DNA of 64,000 bases from Micromonospora gifhornensis (GCF_016863515.1 NZ_BOPA01000037.1:38020-102019); one strand, 5' to 3'; counted from the stretch's first letter, positions 43,115 to 51,827 are shown. Numbers and translations: made by a program. Notes: generated by a model not told the origin, from the sequence alone.

Positions 43115-44215
43115 ATGACACTGCGACTGCACTGGTTCCTGCCATTGCACGGCGACGGCCGCGAGGTGGCCAAGAGCGCGGACGGGGTGGCCGAGGCCAG
43201 GAACATCCGGCGTGAGCCGGAGTTGAACTACCTCGGTCAGGTCGCCCAGGCCGTCGACGGCCTCGGCTTCGCCGGTGCCCTGGTGCCGACCGGTCTGTTC
43301 TGTGAGGACCCCTGGCTGGTGTCCGCAGCGTTGTCGCAGCAGACCCGCAACATGCACTTCATGATCGCCTGCCGGCCCAGTTCGCTGCCGCCGATGGTGT
43401 GCGCCCAGTCGGCCGCCACGTTCCAGCGGCTCTCGGGCAGCCGGCTGATGCTCAACATCGTCACCGGCGGGGACGCCGACGAACAGCGGCGCTACGGCGA
43501 CTGGCTCGACCACGACGAGCGGTACGCCCGCACCGAGGAGTTCCTCGACGTCTTCCACCAGGCCTGGCGCGGCGAACCCTTCGACTTCCACGGCAAGCAC
43601 TACCAGATCAAGGCCGGGCTGCTGAGCCGACCGCACGACGTCCGGCCGACGATCCTGCTGGGTGGCTCGTCCGCCGCGGCGCAGCAGGTGGCCGCCGCGC
43701 ACGCCGACGTCTACCTGGCCTGGGGCGAGCGTCCGGACGGGCTCACCAGTCTCACCAGCCGGGTCGGCGAACTCGCCGCCGAGCGGGGTCGCCGGGTCGA
43801 GTTCGGTACCCGGTTCCACGTCATCAGCCGGGACACCGCGCAGGAGGCGTGGGCGGTGACCCGTCGGCTGCTCGACGGCATGGACGCCAGCCGGATCGCC
43901 GACGCCCAGCGACGGTTCCGCCGCACCGAGTCGGAGGGGCAACGCCGGATGGCCGCCCTGCACGGCGGGCGTACCGACGACCTGGAGGTGTATCCGAACG
44001 TGTGGGCGGGTTACGGCCTGGTCCGCCCGGGTGCCGGTGCCGCTCTGGTCGGCAGCCACGAGCAGGTGGCCGAGCGGATCGCGGAGTACCACGCGCTGGG
44101 CATGAACCATCTCATCCTCTCCGGGCAGCCCCACCTGGAGGAGGCGTACAACTTCGCCGAGGGTGTGCTGCCGCTGCTGCGGCGCCAGGGGCTGCTCGGG
44201 CAGGAGGCGTCGTGA
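43115..44215 (+). CDS. Luciferase-like flavin monooxygenase (SsuD type)
   Basis: A 366-residue TIM-barrel flavin monooxygenase. The segments HWFLPLHGDGRE at the start, RLMLNIVTGGDADEQRRYGDWLDHDERYAR in the middle (two motifs) and LGGSSAAAQQVAA later are those of alkanesulfonate monooxygenase SsuD. That enzyme uses FMNH2 and oxygen to release sulfite from a sulfonate. The next gene encodes a matching flavin reductase and overlaps it by GTGA. In a thiazoline pathway it may oxidise at or next to sulfur, cleave a C-S bond, or act on another carbon; the reaction is not readable. The start is ATG 43115 with GGAAGGGA ahead of it. Confidence 0.87.
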   Translation: MTLRLHWFLPLHGDGREVAKSADGVAEARNIRREPELNYLGQVAQAVDGLGFAGALVPTGLFCEDPWLVSAALSQQTRNMHFMIACRPSSLPPMVCAQSAATFQRLSGSRLMLNIVTGGDADEQRRYGDWLDHDERYARTEEFLDVFHQAWRGEPFDFHGKHYQIKAGLLSRPHDVRPTILLGGSSAAAQQVAAAHADVYLAWGERPDGLTSLTSRVGELAAERGRRVEFGTRFHVISRDTAQEAWAVTRRLLDGMDASRIADAQRRFRRTESEGQRRMAALHGGRTDDLEVYPNVWAGYGLVRPGAGAALVGSHEQVAERIAEYHALGMNHLILSGQPHLEEAYNFAEGVLPLLRRQGLLGQEAS

Positions 44216-44826
44216 CGGACCGCAGTTCGCTTGTGGAGACGACACTGTTGCTGGGCAGTCCCCGCGCGGGCTCCCGTACCAGCGGTATCGCCCTGCGGCT
44301 GATGGAGGAGCTGGCGCTCGCCCTCGGCACCGAAGGCGTGGAGACCGCCGGTCCGGACATCGTCGACCTCGCCGACATCGGCGCCGCGCTGCCGCAGCGG
44401 GCCAGCCGCAGCGTGCCGTTGGGGCCGGAGATCGAACGGGCGCTGGGCCTGGTCCGCCGTCCCGGCCTGCTGGTGGTCGTCAGCCCCACCTTCAAGGGCA
44501 CCTACACCGGCCTGCTGAAGCTGTTCCTGGACATGCTTCCGATGGACGGGCTGGCCGACTGCGTCGCCGTCGGCGCGATGACCGCCGGCTGGGCCAAGCA
44601 CCGCGGCGCCGGGGACCAGTACCTGCGCCCGCTGCTCACCGAACTCGGCGCGACCGCGCCGGTGCCGTGCCTGTCGATCCTCGAAGACGAGTTCGAGGAC
44701 GTGCCAGAGGTCGTCGCGACGTGGTCGCGCCGTTGGGCGCCCACGCTCGGGGCGGTGGTACGCCATCAGCGTCACTGCTTCTCCGCCCCCCGTGTTCCCC
44801 CGCTGACCGGCGCTCGGGCCTCCTGA
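44212..44826 (+). CDS. NADPH-dependent FMN reductase (SsuE type)
   Basis: A 204-residue flavodoxin-like reductase: LLLGSPRAGSRTSGIALRLM binds the FMN phosphate, VVVSPTFKGTYTGLLKLFLD is the second flavin loop, and VGAMTAGWAKHRG follows. It supplies FMNH2 to the upstream monooxygenase, to which it is coupled by a GTGA overlap, and perhaps also to the monooxygenase-like protein at 46520. It is about the normal length for SsuE. Confidence 0.9.
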   Translation: MTDRSSLVETTLLLGSPRAGSRTSGIALRLMEELALALGTEGVETAGPDIVDLADIGAALPQRASRSVPLGPEIERALGLVRRPGLLVVVSPTFKGTYTGLLKLFLDMLPMDGLADCVAVGAMTAGWAKHRGAGDQYLRPLLTELGATAPVPCLSILEDEFEDVPEVVATWSRRWAPTLGAVVRHQRHCFSAPRVPPLTGARAS

Positions 44827-44871
44827 GCGACCCATCCCACCGTCACGCCAGCAGCACAGAGGAGATCGACC

Positions 44872-45159
44872 ATGACCGAGCAGACCGCTCCCGCCCGCCG
44901 TACCGAGGAGGAGATCCGCGCTACCGTGGCGGCGGTCATCTCCGACATGGCGCCGAAGGACGGCGTCGAAGTGACGGCGGAGTCCCACCTCATCAAGGAC
45001 CTGGGCTACCACTCGCTGGCCCTGATGGAGGTGGCGTTCGCCATCGAGGACGAGTTCGACCTCGACCCCATCGACGAGGACACCGCCCGCAAGATCACCA
45101 CGGTCGGCGCCGTGCAGGACCTGGTGGTCAAGCGGCTCGAGGAGCGTGACGGCGCCTGA
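44872..45159 (+). CDS. Free-standing acyl carrier protein
   Basis: A 95-residue acidic carrier protein. LIKDLGYHSLALMEVAFAIE holds the phosphopantetheine serine at about residue 48; the sequence is acyl-carrier-like (LGYHSL) rather than the GGDSL type. GAGGAG precedes the ATG. It is the last gene of the unit that starts with a free condensation domain, so the two probably work together. The FAAL-like ligase is a candidate loader. Confidence 0.88.
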   Translation: MTEQTAPARRTEEEIRATVAAVISDMAPKDGVEVTAESHLIKDLGYHSLALMEVAFAIEDEFDLDPIDEDTARKITTVGAVQDLVVKRLEERDGA

Positions 45160-45168
45160 GTACGGATC

Positions 45169-45197
45169 CGGGTCCGGGGGTTACCCGGACCCGTTTT
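45169..45197 (+). terminator. Rho-independent terminator
   Basis: A perfect 10-bp GC-rich stem (45169-45178 and 45184-45193) with a 5-base loop followed by TTTT, directly after the ACP stop codon. The best textbook terminator in the window. Confidence 0.88.
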
Positions 45198-45232
45198 CGT
45201 GCCCCCGCACCGCCCCGCACCGACCCACGCAG

Positions 45233-45264
45233 GCCGGTCAGCCGGTCAGCCGGTCAGCCGGTAG
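45233..45264. repeat. Short tandem repeat, 8-bp unit
   Basis: GCCGGTCA is repeated nearly four times at the 3' end of the methyltransferase gene and holds its stop codon. Slippage here would change the last residues and the stop position only. Confidence 0.8.
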
Positions 45265-46334
45265 AGCCGGTGGAAGCGGTCGTTGACGGCCAGGATCGTC
45301 ATTCCCGAGAAGCCAGCCTGCAACGCCAGCTCGCGCACCTTTCCGGGGCGCAACACGGTGCCGGTGCCCGTCGAATCCGTCCCGGTGAGACTCGCCGGCA
45401 GGCAGTGCAGCACGCTCGTGCCGTACTGGAACCGCTCGACGTCGTCGCCCGGTGCGGTGAAGGCCGGCGCGACCTTCGCGTCCATCAGCAGCACTGCGCC
45501 GTCGGCGGCACGCAACTGCCGGCACGCCTGGAGCACGGCGACCGGTTGGGACACCTCGTGCAGCGCGTCGAAGAGGCACACCAGGTCGTACTCGCCCGCC
45601 AGCTGTGGGTCGGCCGCGTCGCGGCAGGCGAAGCGGACCCGGTCGGCGACGCCCGCCTCGGCGGCGTTGCGCTCGGCCTGCTGAAGGGCCGCCCCGTCGA
45701 GGTCCAGTCCGGTCACTTCGGCCTGCGGGTACGCCCGCGCCAACGCGATGCTCGACCAGCCGGTCCCGCAGGCCACGTCGGCGATGCGCCGCCCGGGAGC
45801 GTCGAGGCGGGCGTGCACGTCGGGCAACTGCTGGGCGATCCAGCCGGAGAGCTGGTGGGCGAACAGGGCACGGTTGGCGCCCGAGTGCCCGTCCCGCCAG
45901 TCCACGCCGAACACGTCGTCGGGCACGCCCGCACCGCTGCGGTAGGCCGCCACCAGCTCCGGCAGGGCCGCGGCGATGCCACCGAGCGGGAGTACGGCGA
46001 GGGAGGCCAGCGACATCGGGTCGTCCGACACCGTCAGGACGGCGGCGTGCCCGGCGGGAAGCCGGTACGCGCGGCGTTCGGCCGGCAGGCGTACGTCATC
46101 GGTCTCGACGACGCCACAGACGGCCTGGTGTTCCAGCCATTCCCGCGCGTACCGGGGGGCGACGCCGGCGGCCTGGGCAAGCTCGTCCGGGCGCATCGGT
46201 CCCGGTGCGGCAGCCAGCGCCTCGTACAACCCGAGCTTGACCCCCAGGTACGCCGACAGCAGCTCCTGCGTGGCGAGAAGCGACTTCCACATCCTCATCG
46301 CAAACACGTGTGTCTGCGCGTCAGACGCCGTCAT
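45246..46334 (-). CDS. SAM-dependent methyltransferase (third of three)
   Basis: A 362-residue class I methyltransferase. The N-terminal helices (WKSLLATQELLSAYLGVKLGL) form a winged-helix-like cap, and the SAM motif reads IADVACGTGWSSIALA. It lacks the GGGxGG loop of the other two methyltransferases, so it belongs to a different subfamily (small-molecule N-, S- or O-methylation). ATG 46334 follows GGAGG on the minus strand. It is divergent from the monooxygenase-like gene. Its stop falls in a short tandem repeat. Confidence 0.82.
   Translation of the reverse strand: MTASDAQTHVFAMRMWKSLLATQELLSAYLGVKLGLYEALAAAPGPMRPDELAQAAGVAPRYAREWLEHQAVCGVVETDDVRLPAERRAYRLPAGHAAVLTVSDDPMSLASLAVLPLGGIAAALPELVAAYRSGAGVPDDVFGVDWRDGHSGANRALFAHQLSGWIAQQLPDVHARLDAPGRRIADVACGTGWSSIALARAYPQAEVTGLDLDGAALQQAERNAAEAGVADRVRFACRDAADPQLAGEYDLVCLFDALHEVSQPVAVLQACRQLRAADGAVLLMDAKVAPAFTAPGDDVERFQYGTSVLHCLPASLTGTDSTGTGTVLRPGKVRELALQAGFSGMTILAVNDRFHRLYRLTG
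46302..46311 (+). promoter_or_regulatory. AAACACGTGT element inside methyltransferase start
   Basis: An exact copy of 38239-38248, located in codons 8-11 of the methyltransferase gene, about 210 bases from the divergent start at 46520. It could be an intragenic operator or a coincidence of coding sequence. Confidence 0.25.
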
Positions 46335-46368
46335 GAGACACCTCCCCGGGGCAGCCCAACTGTGCTTA

Positions 46369-46427
46369 CGAAGTGTTTACACACAACACTCCCTTGCCTG
46401 TTGCACGATACATGTAGACAGTAGAAT
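46369..46427. promoter_or_regulatory. Divergent promoter with GTGTTTACAC operator-like repeat
   Basis: In the 185-bp gap between divergent genes, AGTGTT (46372-46377) and AACACT (46385-46390) form an inverted repeat; GTGTTTACAC (46373-46382) is the exact reverse complement of 38245-38254, and CGAAGTGTTT (46369-46378) that of 6053-6062. A -10-like TAGAAT lies at 46422-46427, with TTGCAC at 46401 at a short 15-base spacing. Confidence 0.45.
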
Positions 46428-46519
46428 GGTCATCGGTCGTTTCCGAGCCGCCTGCGGTGTTGCAGCAGGCGCGGCCCGGCACTCGGACCGGCACGCCAGA
46501 CCGGAGGGCGAGGATCGGC

Positions 46520-47656
46520 ATGACGACTCTGCAACTGGTCCGTGATCTCCTTCCGGAGATCGCCGCACACGCTGACGAGGTCGAGCGGGTCCGGGGCCTC
46601 CCGGACCATCTGCTCGACGGGTTGCGAGCGGCAGGCTGCCTGCGCATGCTCGCCCCCGAGGCGTACGGCGGCACCGGCCTGAACGTGCCGGACACGCTGC
46701 GGGTCATCGAGACGTTGGGCACGGCGGACGCCTCGGTGGCCTGGCTGGTGGGCCAGGTCGCGCTCTCCCAGCTCATCATCGGCTGCGCGCCGAAGGAGAC
46801 CGTCGCGGAGATCTTCGTCGACGGTCCGGACGTCTACGCCGCCGGCGCGGTGGCGCCCAAGGGGCGGGCCACCGAGGTGGACGGGGGATGGCGGATCTCC
46901 GGCCAGTGGCCGTTCGTCACCGGCTGCGAACGCGCCGCCTGGGTCTACCTCAACTGCGTCCTGGTACGCGGCCGCACGGTCGCCATGGACGAGGGCCGGC
47001 CCGCCACCCGGATCATGCTGCTGCCCGCTGCCGACGTCACAGTTGTCGACACCTGGCACACCCTGGGCCTGCGTGGCACGGGCAGCCACGACCTGGCCGT
47101 CTCCGGCCGCTACTGCCCCGCCGAGCGGGCCGTCGAGCTGGTGCCCGGGTCGGCGGAGGCGGCCAGGGCGGCGATGAGCATCGCGCAGTCCAGCCTCATC
47201 ATCGCGGCGGCGGCGCTGGGCATCGCCGAGGCGGCCCTGCGGGACGTCGTCGAGCTCGCGGCGGGCGGCAAGCGGCCGGCGCTGAGCGCAACCCGGCTGG
47301 CCTCCTCGACCGCCTTCCAGGAGCGGCTGGGCGAGGCTCGGATGGTGGTGCAGGCAGGTCGGGCGCTGCTCTACGACCAGGCCGGCGACGAGTGGGGCGG
47401 GTACTCGGGTCCGGATGCGGCGTTGCGGCGAGCGCAGGTCCGCGCCGCGTCCGCGCAGGCGACCGCGCTGGCGGTCCGGGCGACCGACGCGGCCTTCGAA
47501 CTGGCCGGCGGGACGGCGGTGTACGACTCGTCTCCCCTGTCCCGGCGGCTCCGCGACGCCAACACCGCGCGTCAGCACTTCGTGGCCAGTCGCAACTCGT
47601 ACACGGCCTTCGGTGCGCACCTGGTCGGCGAGGGCGGTGACGGCGGCCCACTGTGA
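46520..47656 (+). CDS. Acyl-CoA dehydrogenase-fold flavin monooxygenase-like protein
   Basis: A 378-residue protein of the acyl-CoA dehydrogenase superfamily. The central segment VVDTWHTLGLRGTGSHDLAV and the C-terminal AGGTAVYDSSPLSRRLRDANTARQH are typical of the group D flavin monooxygenases and their relatives (DszC-like, sugar N-oxygenases) rather than of fatty acid dehydrogenases. Such enzymes use reduced flavin supplied by a separate reductase; the SsuE-like protein at 44212 is a candidate. DszC-like members oxidise sulfur, which would suit thiazoline or thiazolidine chemistry, but this is inference. ATG 46520 follows GAGGAT; upstream in-frame sequence looks non-coding. Confidence 0.8.
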   Translation: MTTLQLVRDLLPEIAAHADEVERVRGLPDHLLDGLRAAGCLRMLAPEAYGGTGLNVPDTLRVIETLGTADASVAWLVGQVALSQLIIGCAPKETVAEIFVDGPDVYAAGAVAPKGRATEVDGGWRISGQWPFVTGCERAAWVYLNCVLVRGRTVAMDEGRPATRIMLLPAADVTVVDTWHTLGLRGTGSHDLAVSGRYCPAERAVELVPGSAEAARAAMSIAQSSLIIAAAALGIAEAALRDVVELAAGGKRPALSATRLASSTAFQERLGEARMVVQAGRALLYDQAGDEWGGYSGPDAALRRAQVRAASAQATALAVRATDAAFELAGGTAVYDSSPLSRRLRDANTARQHFVASRNSYTAFGAHLVGEGGDGGPL

Positions 47657-47672
47657 CCGGCGGGCCCCGATG

Positions 47673-48134
47673 TCACTTCACGCTGGGGATGACACCCTTG
47701 CGTCGCAGGCGGGTGATCCACCCCTGAGCGGTGTGGGTGGGCACGCCGTAGTGTTTGGCGACACCGGTGACGGTGCGGTTCTTGAGGTAGATGTCCTTGA
47801 GCTCGCTCGGGTCCGGCATACGCCGATAGGCGCGGTCTGACTTCGCCACCCGGCTCGGCGTCACGGCGCGGTAGGGCCGGACCGCGTCCGAGCCTTCGGC
47901 GGTTGCGGCGGCGACCGCGGGACGCTTCGCCGCGAATGCCTGCATGAGCAGGTCCAGGTCGACCTGGAGCAGGTCGGCGGCACCGAGCTTGACGTCATCC
48001 GCGACGCGGACGGTCAACTCCTTGATGTAGACCTGGCCGTCCTCGGCGAACACGCGCATGGTGGTGCGCGAGGAGTCTTCTCCCGCGTCTTTCTCACCGA
48101 GCACCGGTGTGATCGTGACGATGTATTGAGCCAT
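47673..48134 (-). CDS. Small helix-turn-helix DNA-binding protein
   Basis: A 153-residue basic protein. The N-terminal half (MAQYIVTITPVLGEKDAGED) looks like beta strands, the middle is Ala-rich and low in complexity, and the C terminus VTGVAKHYGVPTHTAQGWITRLRRKG is a clear helix-turn-helix. Overall it resembles the two-part layout of actinobacterial nucleoid-associated or silencing proteins, but I cannot assign a family. It is the only regulator-like gene within the cluster and could bind the AT-rich promoter gaps. It converges on the monooxygenase-like gene with a 16-base gap. Confidence 0.65.
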   Translation of the reverse strand: MAQYIVTITPVLGEKDAGEDSSRTTMRVFAEDGQVYIKELTVRVADDVKLGAADLLQVDLDLLMQAFAAKRPAVAAATAEGSDAVRPYRAVTPSRVAKSDRAYRRMPDPSELKDIYLKNRTVTGVAKHYGVPTHTAQGWITRLRRKGVIPSVK

Positions 48135-48400
48135 TGTCTCTGCCCTTCTTCCTACCGACAGCCGGTGCCCGCGAGACGCTAGGACACAATCTCATACGTT
48201 GCGTAGATTTGGTTGGCCCTTCCGGACGCATCCAGCAGACCCTCGACACCCTGAGTAACGCCAGCATAACGGAAAGCCACTCTCCGGTACAACATCGATG
48301 CCCATGGTTGCCGAAAGACCACTTCGCGTATTAAACAAACGCGAGAAGAGCATCTCGAAGCCTCCTGGTGTTAGCAAGATCACCTGAGGTCGGTGGGCGC
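48135..48400. other. Intergenic stretch, AT-richer
   Basis: A 266-bp gap upstream of the HTH gene and downstream of the aldehyde dehydrogenase. It is visibly richer in A and T than the surroundings and probably holds the HTH gene promoter. A 66-codon open frame within it has no recognisable features and I do not call it a gene. Confidence 0.5.
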
Positions 48401-49864
48401 TCAGACCGGTATCCACACGTTCTTCGGCCGGAGGAACTCGCGCAGACCGGCGAGACCGCCGATCCGCGCGGAACCACTCTGCTTCACCCCGCCGAACGGT
48501 GCCGACGGCATCAGACCCGGTGCGCCGTTGACCCACACGCTGCCGGCAGCCACCGCCCGGCTGACCCGGTGAGCCCGGCGCAGGTCGTTGGTGTGCACGT
48601 ACGCCCCCAGGCCGTACCGGGTGGCGTTTGCCAACTCCACAGCCTCCTCCTCGGTGTCGAAGGTCGACACCGCCAGCACCGGGCCGAAGATCTCCTCCTG
48701 CACGAGTTCGGTGTCGCGGTCGGCGTCGACGAAGACGGTGGGTTCCACGAAGAAGCCGTCGGCGAGGTCGCCGCCGCAACGCCCGCCGCCCACCAGCAGC
48801 TGCGCGCCGGCTGCGCGGGCCCGGTCGATCACCCCGATGATCCGGTCGCACGCCTGCCCGGAGACCACGGGACCCATCACGGTGGTCTCGTCGGCCGGGT
48901 CACCCACCCGCACCCGGCGCAGTCGTGCGGTCAACGTCTGGAGCACCTGGTCCCGGACCGCGGAGTGCACCAGCAGGCGGGTGCCGTTCGCGCAGCCCTG
49001 CCCCGACAGGGCCACCACTCCGCTCATCGCGAACCGGGCCGCCGATCGCAGGTCGGCGTCGTCGAAGATGAGGTGCGGGGACTTGCCACCCAGTTCCAAC
49101 GCCACAGGTGTCAGGTTCCGGGCCGCCTCGGCGAGCACCTGCCGGCCGGTCGCCCCGCTGCCGGTGAAGTGGACCTTGTCGACGCCGGGGTGCCCCGCCA
49201 GGGCCGCCCCGGCGGCCGGCCCGCCGGGCACGACCACGACCACACCCTGCGGCACCCCCGCCTCCACCGTCAGCTCGGCGAAGCGCGGGCCGACGAAGGG
49301 TGCCAGCTCCGACGGCTTGACCACGACGGCGTTGCCGGCCGCGAGCGCCGGACCGAGCAGTTGCGCCATCGACATCAGCGAGCCGTTCCACGGGATGATC
49401 CCGGCCACCACGCCGTACGGCTCGTCGAGGGTGTAGTCCAGGCTGCGCCCGGGCCAGGTGGGCAGCACCTCGCCGCCGATCTTGTCGCACCACCCGGCGT
49501 AGTACCGCAGGTGGTCGGCCGCCAACACCGGCAGCCGCCGCGCGAGCTGGATCGGCAGACCGATCTCCAGGCTCTGCAGCGCGGAGAGCGATTCGGCATG
49601 CACCACCAACAGGTCGGCCAGCCGCAGCAACGCGTCGCGCCGGACCTCGACCGAGCTGTCCCGCCACCGGGGCAGACTCTCCCGCGCCAGTGTCACGGCC
49701 CGGTCGATCTCGGCCGCTCCGGCGAGCACGACCTGTGTCGTCGGCTGCCCGGTCGCGGCGTAGACGTGCTCCGTCCGCCCGCCGGAGGACTCCACCACCC
49801 GCTCCTCGCCGATCCACAGCGCAGGCTCGGGCAACAGGTGCGTGGGTGGCTGGCTCATTCCCAT
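48401..49864 (-). CDS. Aldehyde dehydrogenase (second of two)
   Basis: A 487-residue NAD(P)-dependent aldehyde dehydrogenase: IIPWNGSLMSMAQLLGPALAAG for the cofactor, glutamate at about 257 in LELGGKSPH, the nucleophile cysteine at about 291 in GQGCANGTR, and PFGGVKQSGSARIGG near the C terminus. Only about a third resembles the dehydrogenase at 6186 by eye, so this is not a recent duplicate. GAGGAG precedes the ATG. It is divergent from the exporter gene. Confidence 0.92.
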   Translation of the reverse strand: MGMSQPPTHLLPEPALWIGEERVVESSGGRTEHVYAATGQPTTQVVLAGAAEIDRAVTLARESLPRWRDSSVEVRRDALLRLADLLVVHAESLSALQSLEIGLPIQLARRLPVLAADHLRYYAGWCDKIGGEVLPTWPGRSLDYTLDEPYGVVAGIIPWNGSLMSMAQLLGPALAAGNAVVVKPSELAPFVGPRFAELTVEAGVPQGVVVVVPGGPAAGAALAGHPGVDKVHFTGSGATGRQVLAEAARNLTPVALELGGKSPHLIFDDADLRSAARFAMSGVVALSGQGCANGTRLLVHSAVRDQVLQTLTARLRRVRVGDPADETTVMGPVVSGQACDRIIGVIDRARAAGAQLLVGGGRCGGDLADGFFVEPTVFVDADRDTELVQEEIFGPVLAVSTFDTEEEAVELANATRYGLGAYVHTNDLRRAHRVSRAVAAGSVWVNGAPGLMPSAPFGGVKQSGSARIGGLAGLREFLRPKNVWIPV

Positions 49865-49920
49865 CGCGCGCTCCTCACGTCGGGGCGGGTAACCGGTCGT
49901 ACGCGTCTTTTCAGAATCCC

Positions 49921-49956
49921 ATCAAAGCCTCGTAGGAAACCAGAGGCATCTTTGAT
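49921..49956. promoter_or_regulatory. Inverted repeat in aldehyde dehydrogenase/exporter gap
   Basis: ATCAAAG (49921-49927) and CTTTGAT (49950-49956) form an inverted repeat whose inner flanks CCTC and GAGG extend it with a small bulge. It is central in the 216-bp divergent gap, the usual position of an operator controlling an exporter. Confidence 0.45.
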
Positions 49957-50080
49957 AGACACTCTCACACACCGTAGATAGCCTGTCTTGCAGCATACGA
50001 GGCAGCAGCGGTGTCCGCGCTGGTCGTACCGCCTTCCCAGCCGGCAGAGACGCGTAAAAACGATCATGGAAGGTACGCGA

Positions 50081-51775
50081 ATGACACCATCGAGGACGCG
50101 ACCGTCCCCCAGCCCCGCGGAGACGCCTGCAGAGCCGCCCGCCAAGCCGGCGCCGATCGCCGGCCGGGCGCGCACCATCGCCCTCGTCGCCGTTCTGGTC
50201 GGCCTGCTGCTCGACCTGCTCGACATCGTGATCGTCAATGTCGCGCTGCCGACCATCCAGGAGGAGATCGGCGCCACCAGCTCGGACATGCAGTGGATGG
50301 TGGGTGGGTACACCCTCGCCTTCGCCACCATGCTGGTGACCGGTGGCCGGCTCGGCGACATCTACGGCCGCAAGAAGATCTTCATCATCGGCATGGTCGG
50401 CTTCGCCGCCGCCTCGCTCGTCGCCGGGATCGCAGCGAACCCGGAACAGCTGATCGTGGCCCGCTTCGTGCAGGGCGGCATGGGCGCGCTCATGGTCCCG
50501 CAGGTGCTGTCGATCCTCCAGGTCATGTACCCGCCTCAGGAGCGGGGCCGCGCCTTCTCCGCGCTGAGCGTCGTCTTCGCCGTCGGTACGGTGGCCGGTC
50601 CCATCGTGGGCGCCCTGCTCACCGCCGTCGACATCGCCGGCCTCACCTGGCGCACGATCTTCCTGGTGAACCTGCCCATCGCTGCGGTGTGTCTCTTCAT
50701 CACCGCGAAGCTGGTTCCCGAGTCGAAGGGCGAGTCGGCCCAACGACTGGACGTCAAGGGCGCCATCCTGGTGGGTCTCGGCATGCTGCTGCTGGTGTTC
50801 CCGCTCATCCAGGGACCGGAGCAGGGTTGGCCGGCGTGGACCCTCATCAGCCTCGTCGCCTCGTTGCTGGCCTTCGCCGCACTCGTCGCGGTACAGCGCC
50901 GCCAGACGGAGTCGCCGCTGATCCCGATATCGCTGTTCTCCCACCGCTCCTTCCGGGGTGGTCTCGCCGTCTCCCTGCTGTTCATGAGCGGTGTCATGCC
51001 GTTCTTCCTGGTCAACACCCTCTACCTGCAGTTCGGGCAGGGCTTCTCGGTGATCAAGGCCGGCCTGATCGGCGTCCTGTGGGGCTTCGCGGTTCCGCTG
51101 TTCACCGCCATCTCCGCTCGACACATCACGCCGAAGCTCGGGCGGCTCGGCCTGCAACTCGGGTTGGTCATGCTGATCGCGGCGATGGCCATCCTGATCA
51201 CCGTGATCAACCAGTTCGACACGATCACCCCCTGGGCGCTCGCCCCCGGGCTGATCCTCGGTGGCGCGGGCATGGGCATGACCTTCGCGCCGTTGCTCAC
51301 CTACACGCTCAACGACGTGCCACTGGACAGCGCGGGTGCCGCCTCCGGGGTGTTCAACACCGTGCAGCAGATGGGCGCCGCCATCGGCATCGCGCTGAGC
51401 AGCATGGTCTTCTTCATCGCCCTGGCCGTGCAGTCCCCCGCTGTCGGCGACGACCTCCGGAACACGGTCCGGGAGGAACTGACCGCCCGTGGCGTACCGG
51501 TGGCGGCCGTCGACGCCGCGGCCGACAGCGCCCGCGCCTGCTTCGACGAGCGGATCAAGGCCGCCAACCCGGAAGCCGACGTGGCTGCCTGCCGCGCAGT
51601 GGCGTCGCAGTCCGGCGCGGACGTCGCGGACCGGCACGACGAGTTGCAGTTCATCGCGAACCGCACCGCCTACCAGCAGACCACCGTACGGGCACTCGTC
51701 TACCAGATCGTCGTGTTCGCGCTGGCCATCGCCGCCAGCTTCCTGCTCCCCCGCCGCGTCGAGCATCAGGGCTGA
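50081..51775 (+). CDS. MFS drug exporter, DHA2 (14-helix) family
   Basis: A 564-residue membrane protein of the EmrB/QacA type. TM1 is LVAVLVGLLLDLLDIVIVNVALP, with the family motif D1, then GGRLGDIYGRKKIFIIGM (motif A) and LNDVPLDSAGAASGVFNTVQQMG late in the protein. A long extracytoplasmic loop precedes the last helix. Proton-driven export of the cluster product is the likely role. I choose ATG 50081 because GGAAGG is 7 bases ahead; ATG 50066 is an alternative. Confidence 0.92.
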   Translation: MTPSRTRPSPSPAETPAEPPAKPAPIAGRARTIALVAVLVGLLLDLLDIVIVNVALPTIQEEIGATSSDMQWMVGGYTLAFATMLVTGGRLGDIYGRKKIFIIGMVGFAAASLVAGIAANPEQLIVARFVQGGMGALMVPQVLSILQVMYPPQERGRAFSALSVVFAVGTVAGPIVGALLTAVDIAGLTWRTIFLVNLPIAAVCLFITAKLVPESKGESAQRLDVKGAILVGLGMLLLVFPLIQGPEQGWPAWTLISLVASLLAFAALVAVQRRQTESPLIPISLFSHRSFRGGLAVSLLFMSGVMPFFLVNTLYLQFGQGFSVIKAGLIGVLWGFAVPLFTAISARHITPKLGRLGLQLGLVMLIAAMAILITVINQFDTITPWALAPGLILGGAGMGMTFAPLLTYTLNDVPLDSAGAASGVFNTVQQMGAAIGIALSSMVFFIALAVQSPAVGDDLRNTVREELTARGVPVAAVDAAADSARACFDERIKAANPEADVAACRAVASQSGADVADRHDELQFIANRTAYQQTTVRALVYQIVVFALAIAASFLLPRRVEHQG

Positions 51776-51798
51776 GCCACGCTCGTCGGATGCCCGAG

Positions 51799-51827
51799 TC
51801 GGGTCCGCCGCCAGCCGGCGGACCCGA
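51799..51827. terminator. Terminator hairpin after exporter
   Basis: A perfect 12-bp stem with a 5-base loop (51799-51810 and 51816-51827) shortly after the exporter stop codon. Confidence 0.72.

Noticed and set aside
43115..44215. Luciferase-like protein considered as an F420-dependent enzyme
   Set aside because: The motifs match SsuD and the next gene is an FMN reductase, so FMNH2 is the better-supported cofactor.
45233..45264. 8-bp tandem repeat considered as a regulatory iteron
   Set aside because: Fewer than four units, at the 3' end of a gene, with the stop codon inside; simple slippage is enough.
48134..48334. Small open frame of 66 codons between the HTH gene and the aldehyde dehydrogenase
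   Set aside because: No ribosome site, no recognisable sequence and it overlaps the HTH promoter; treated as non-coding.
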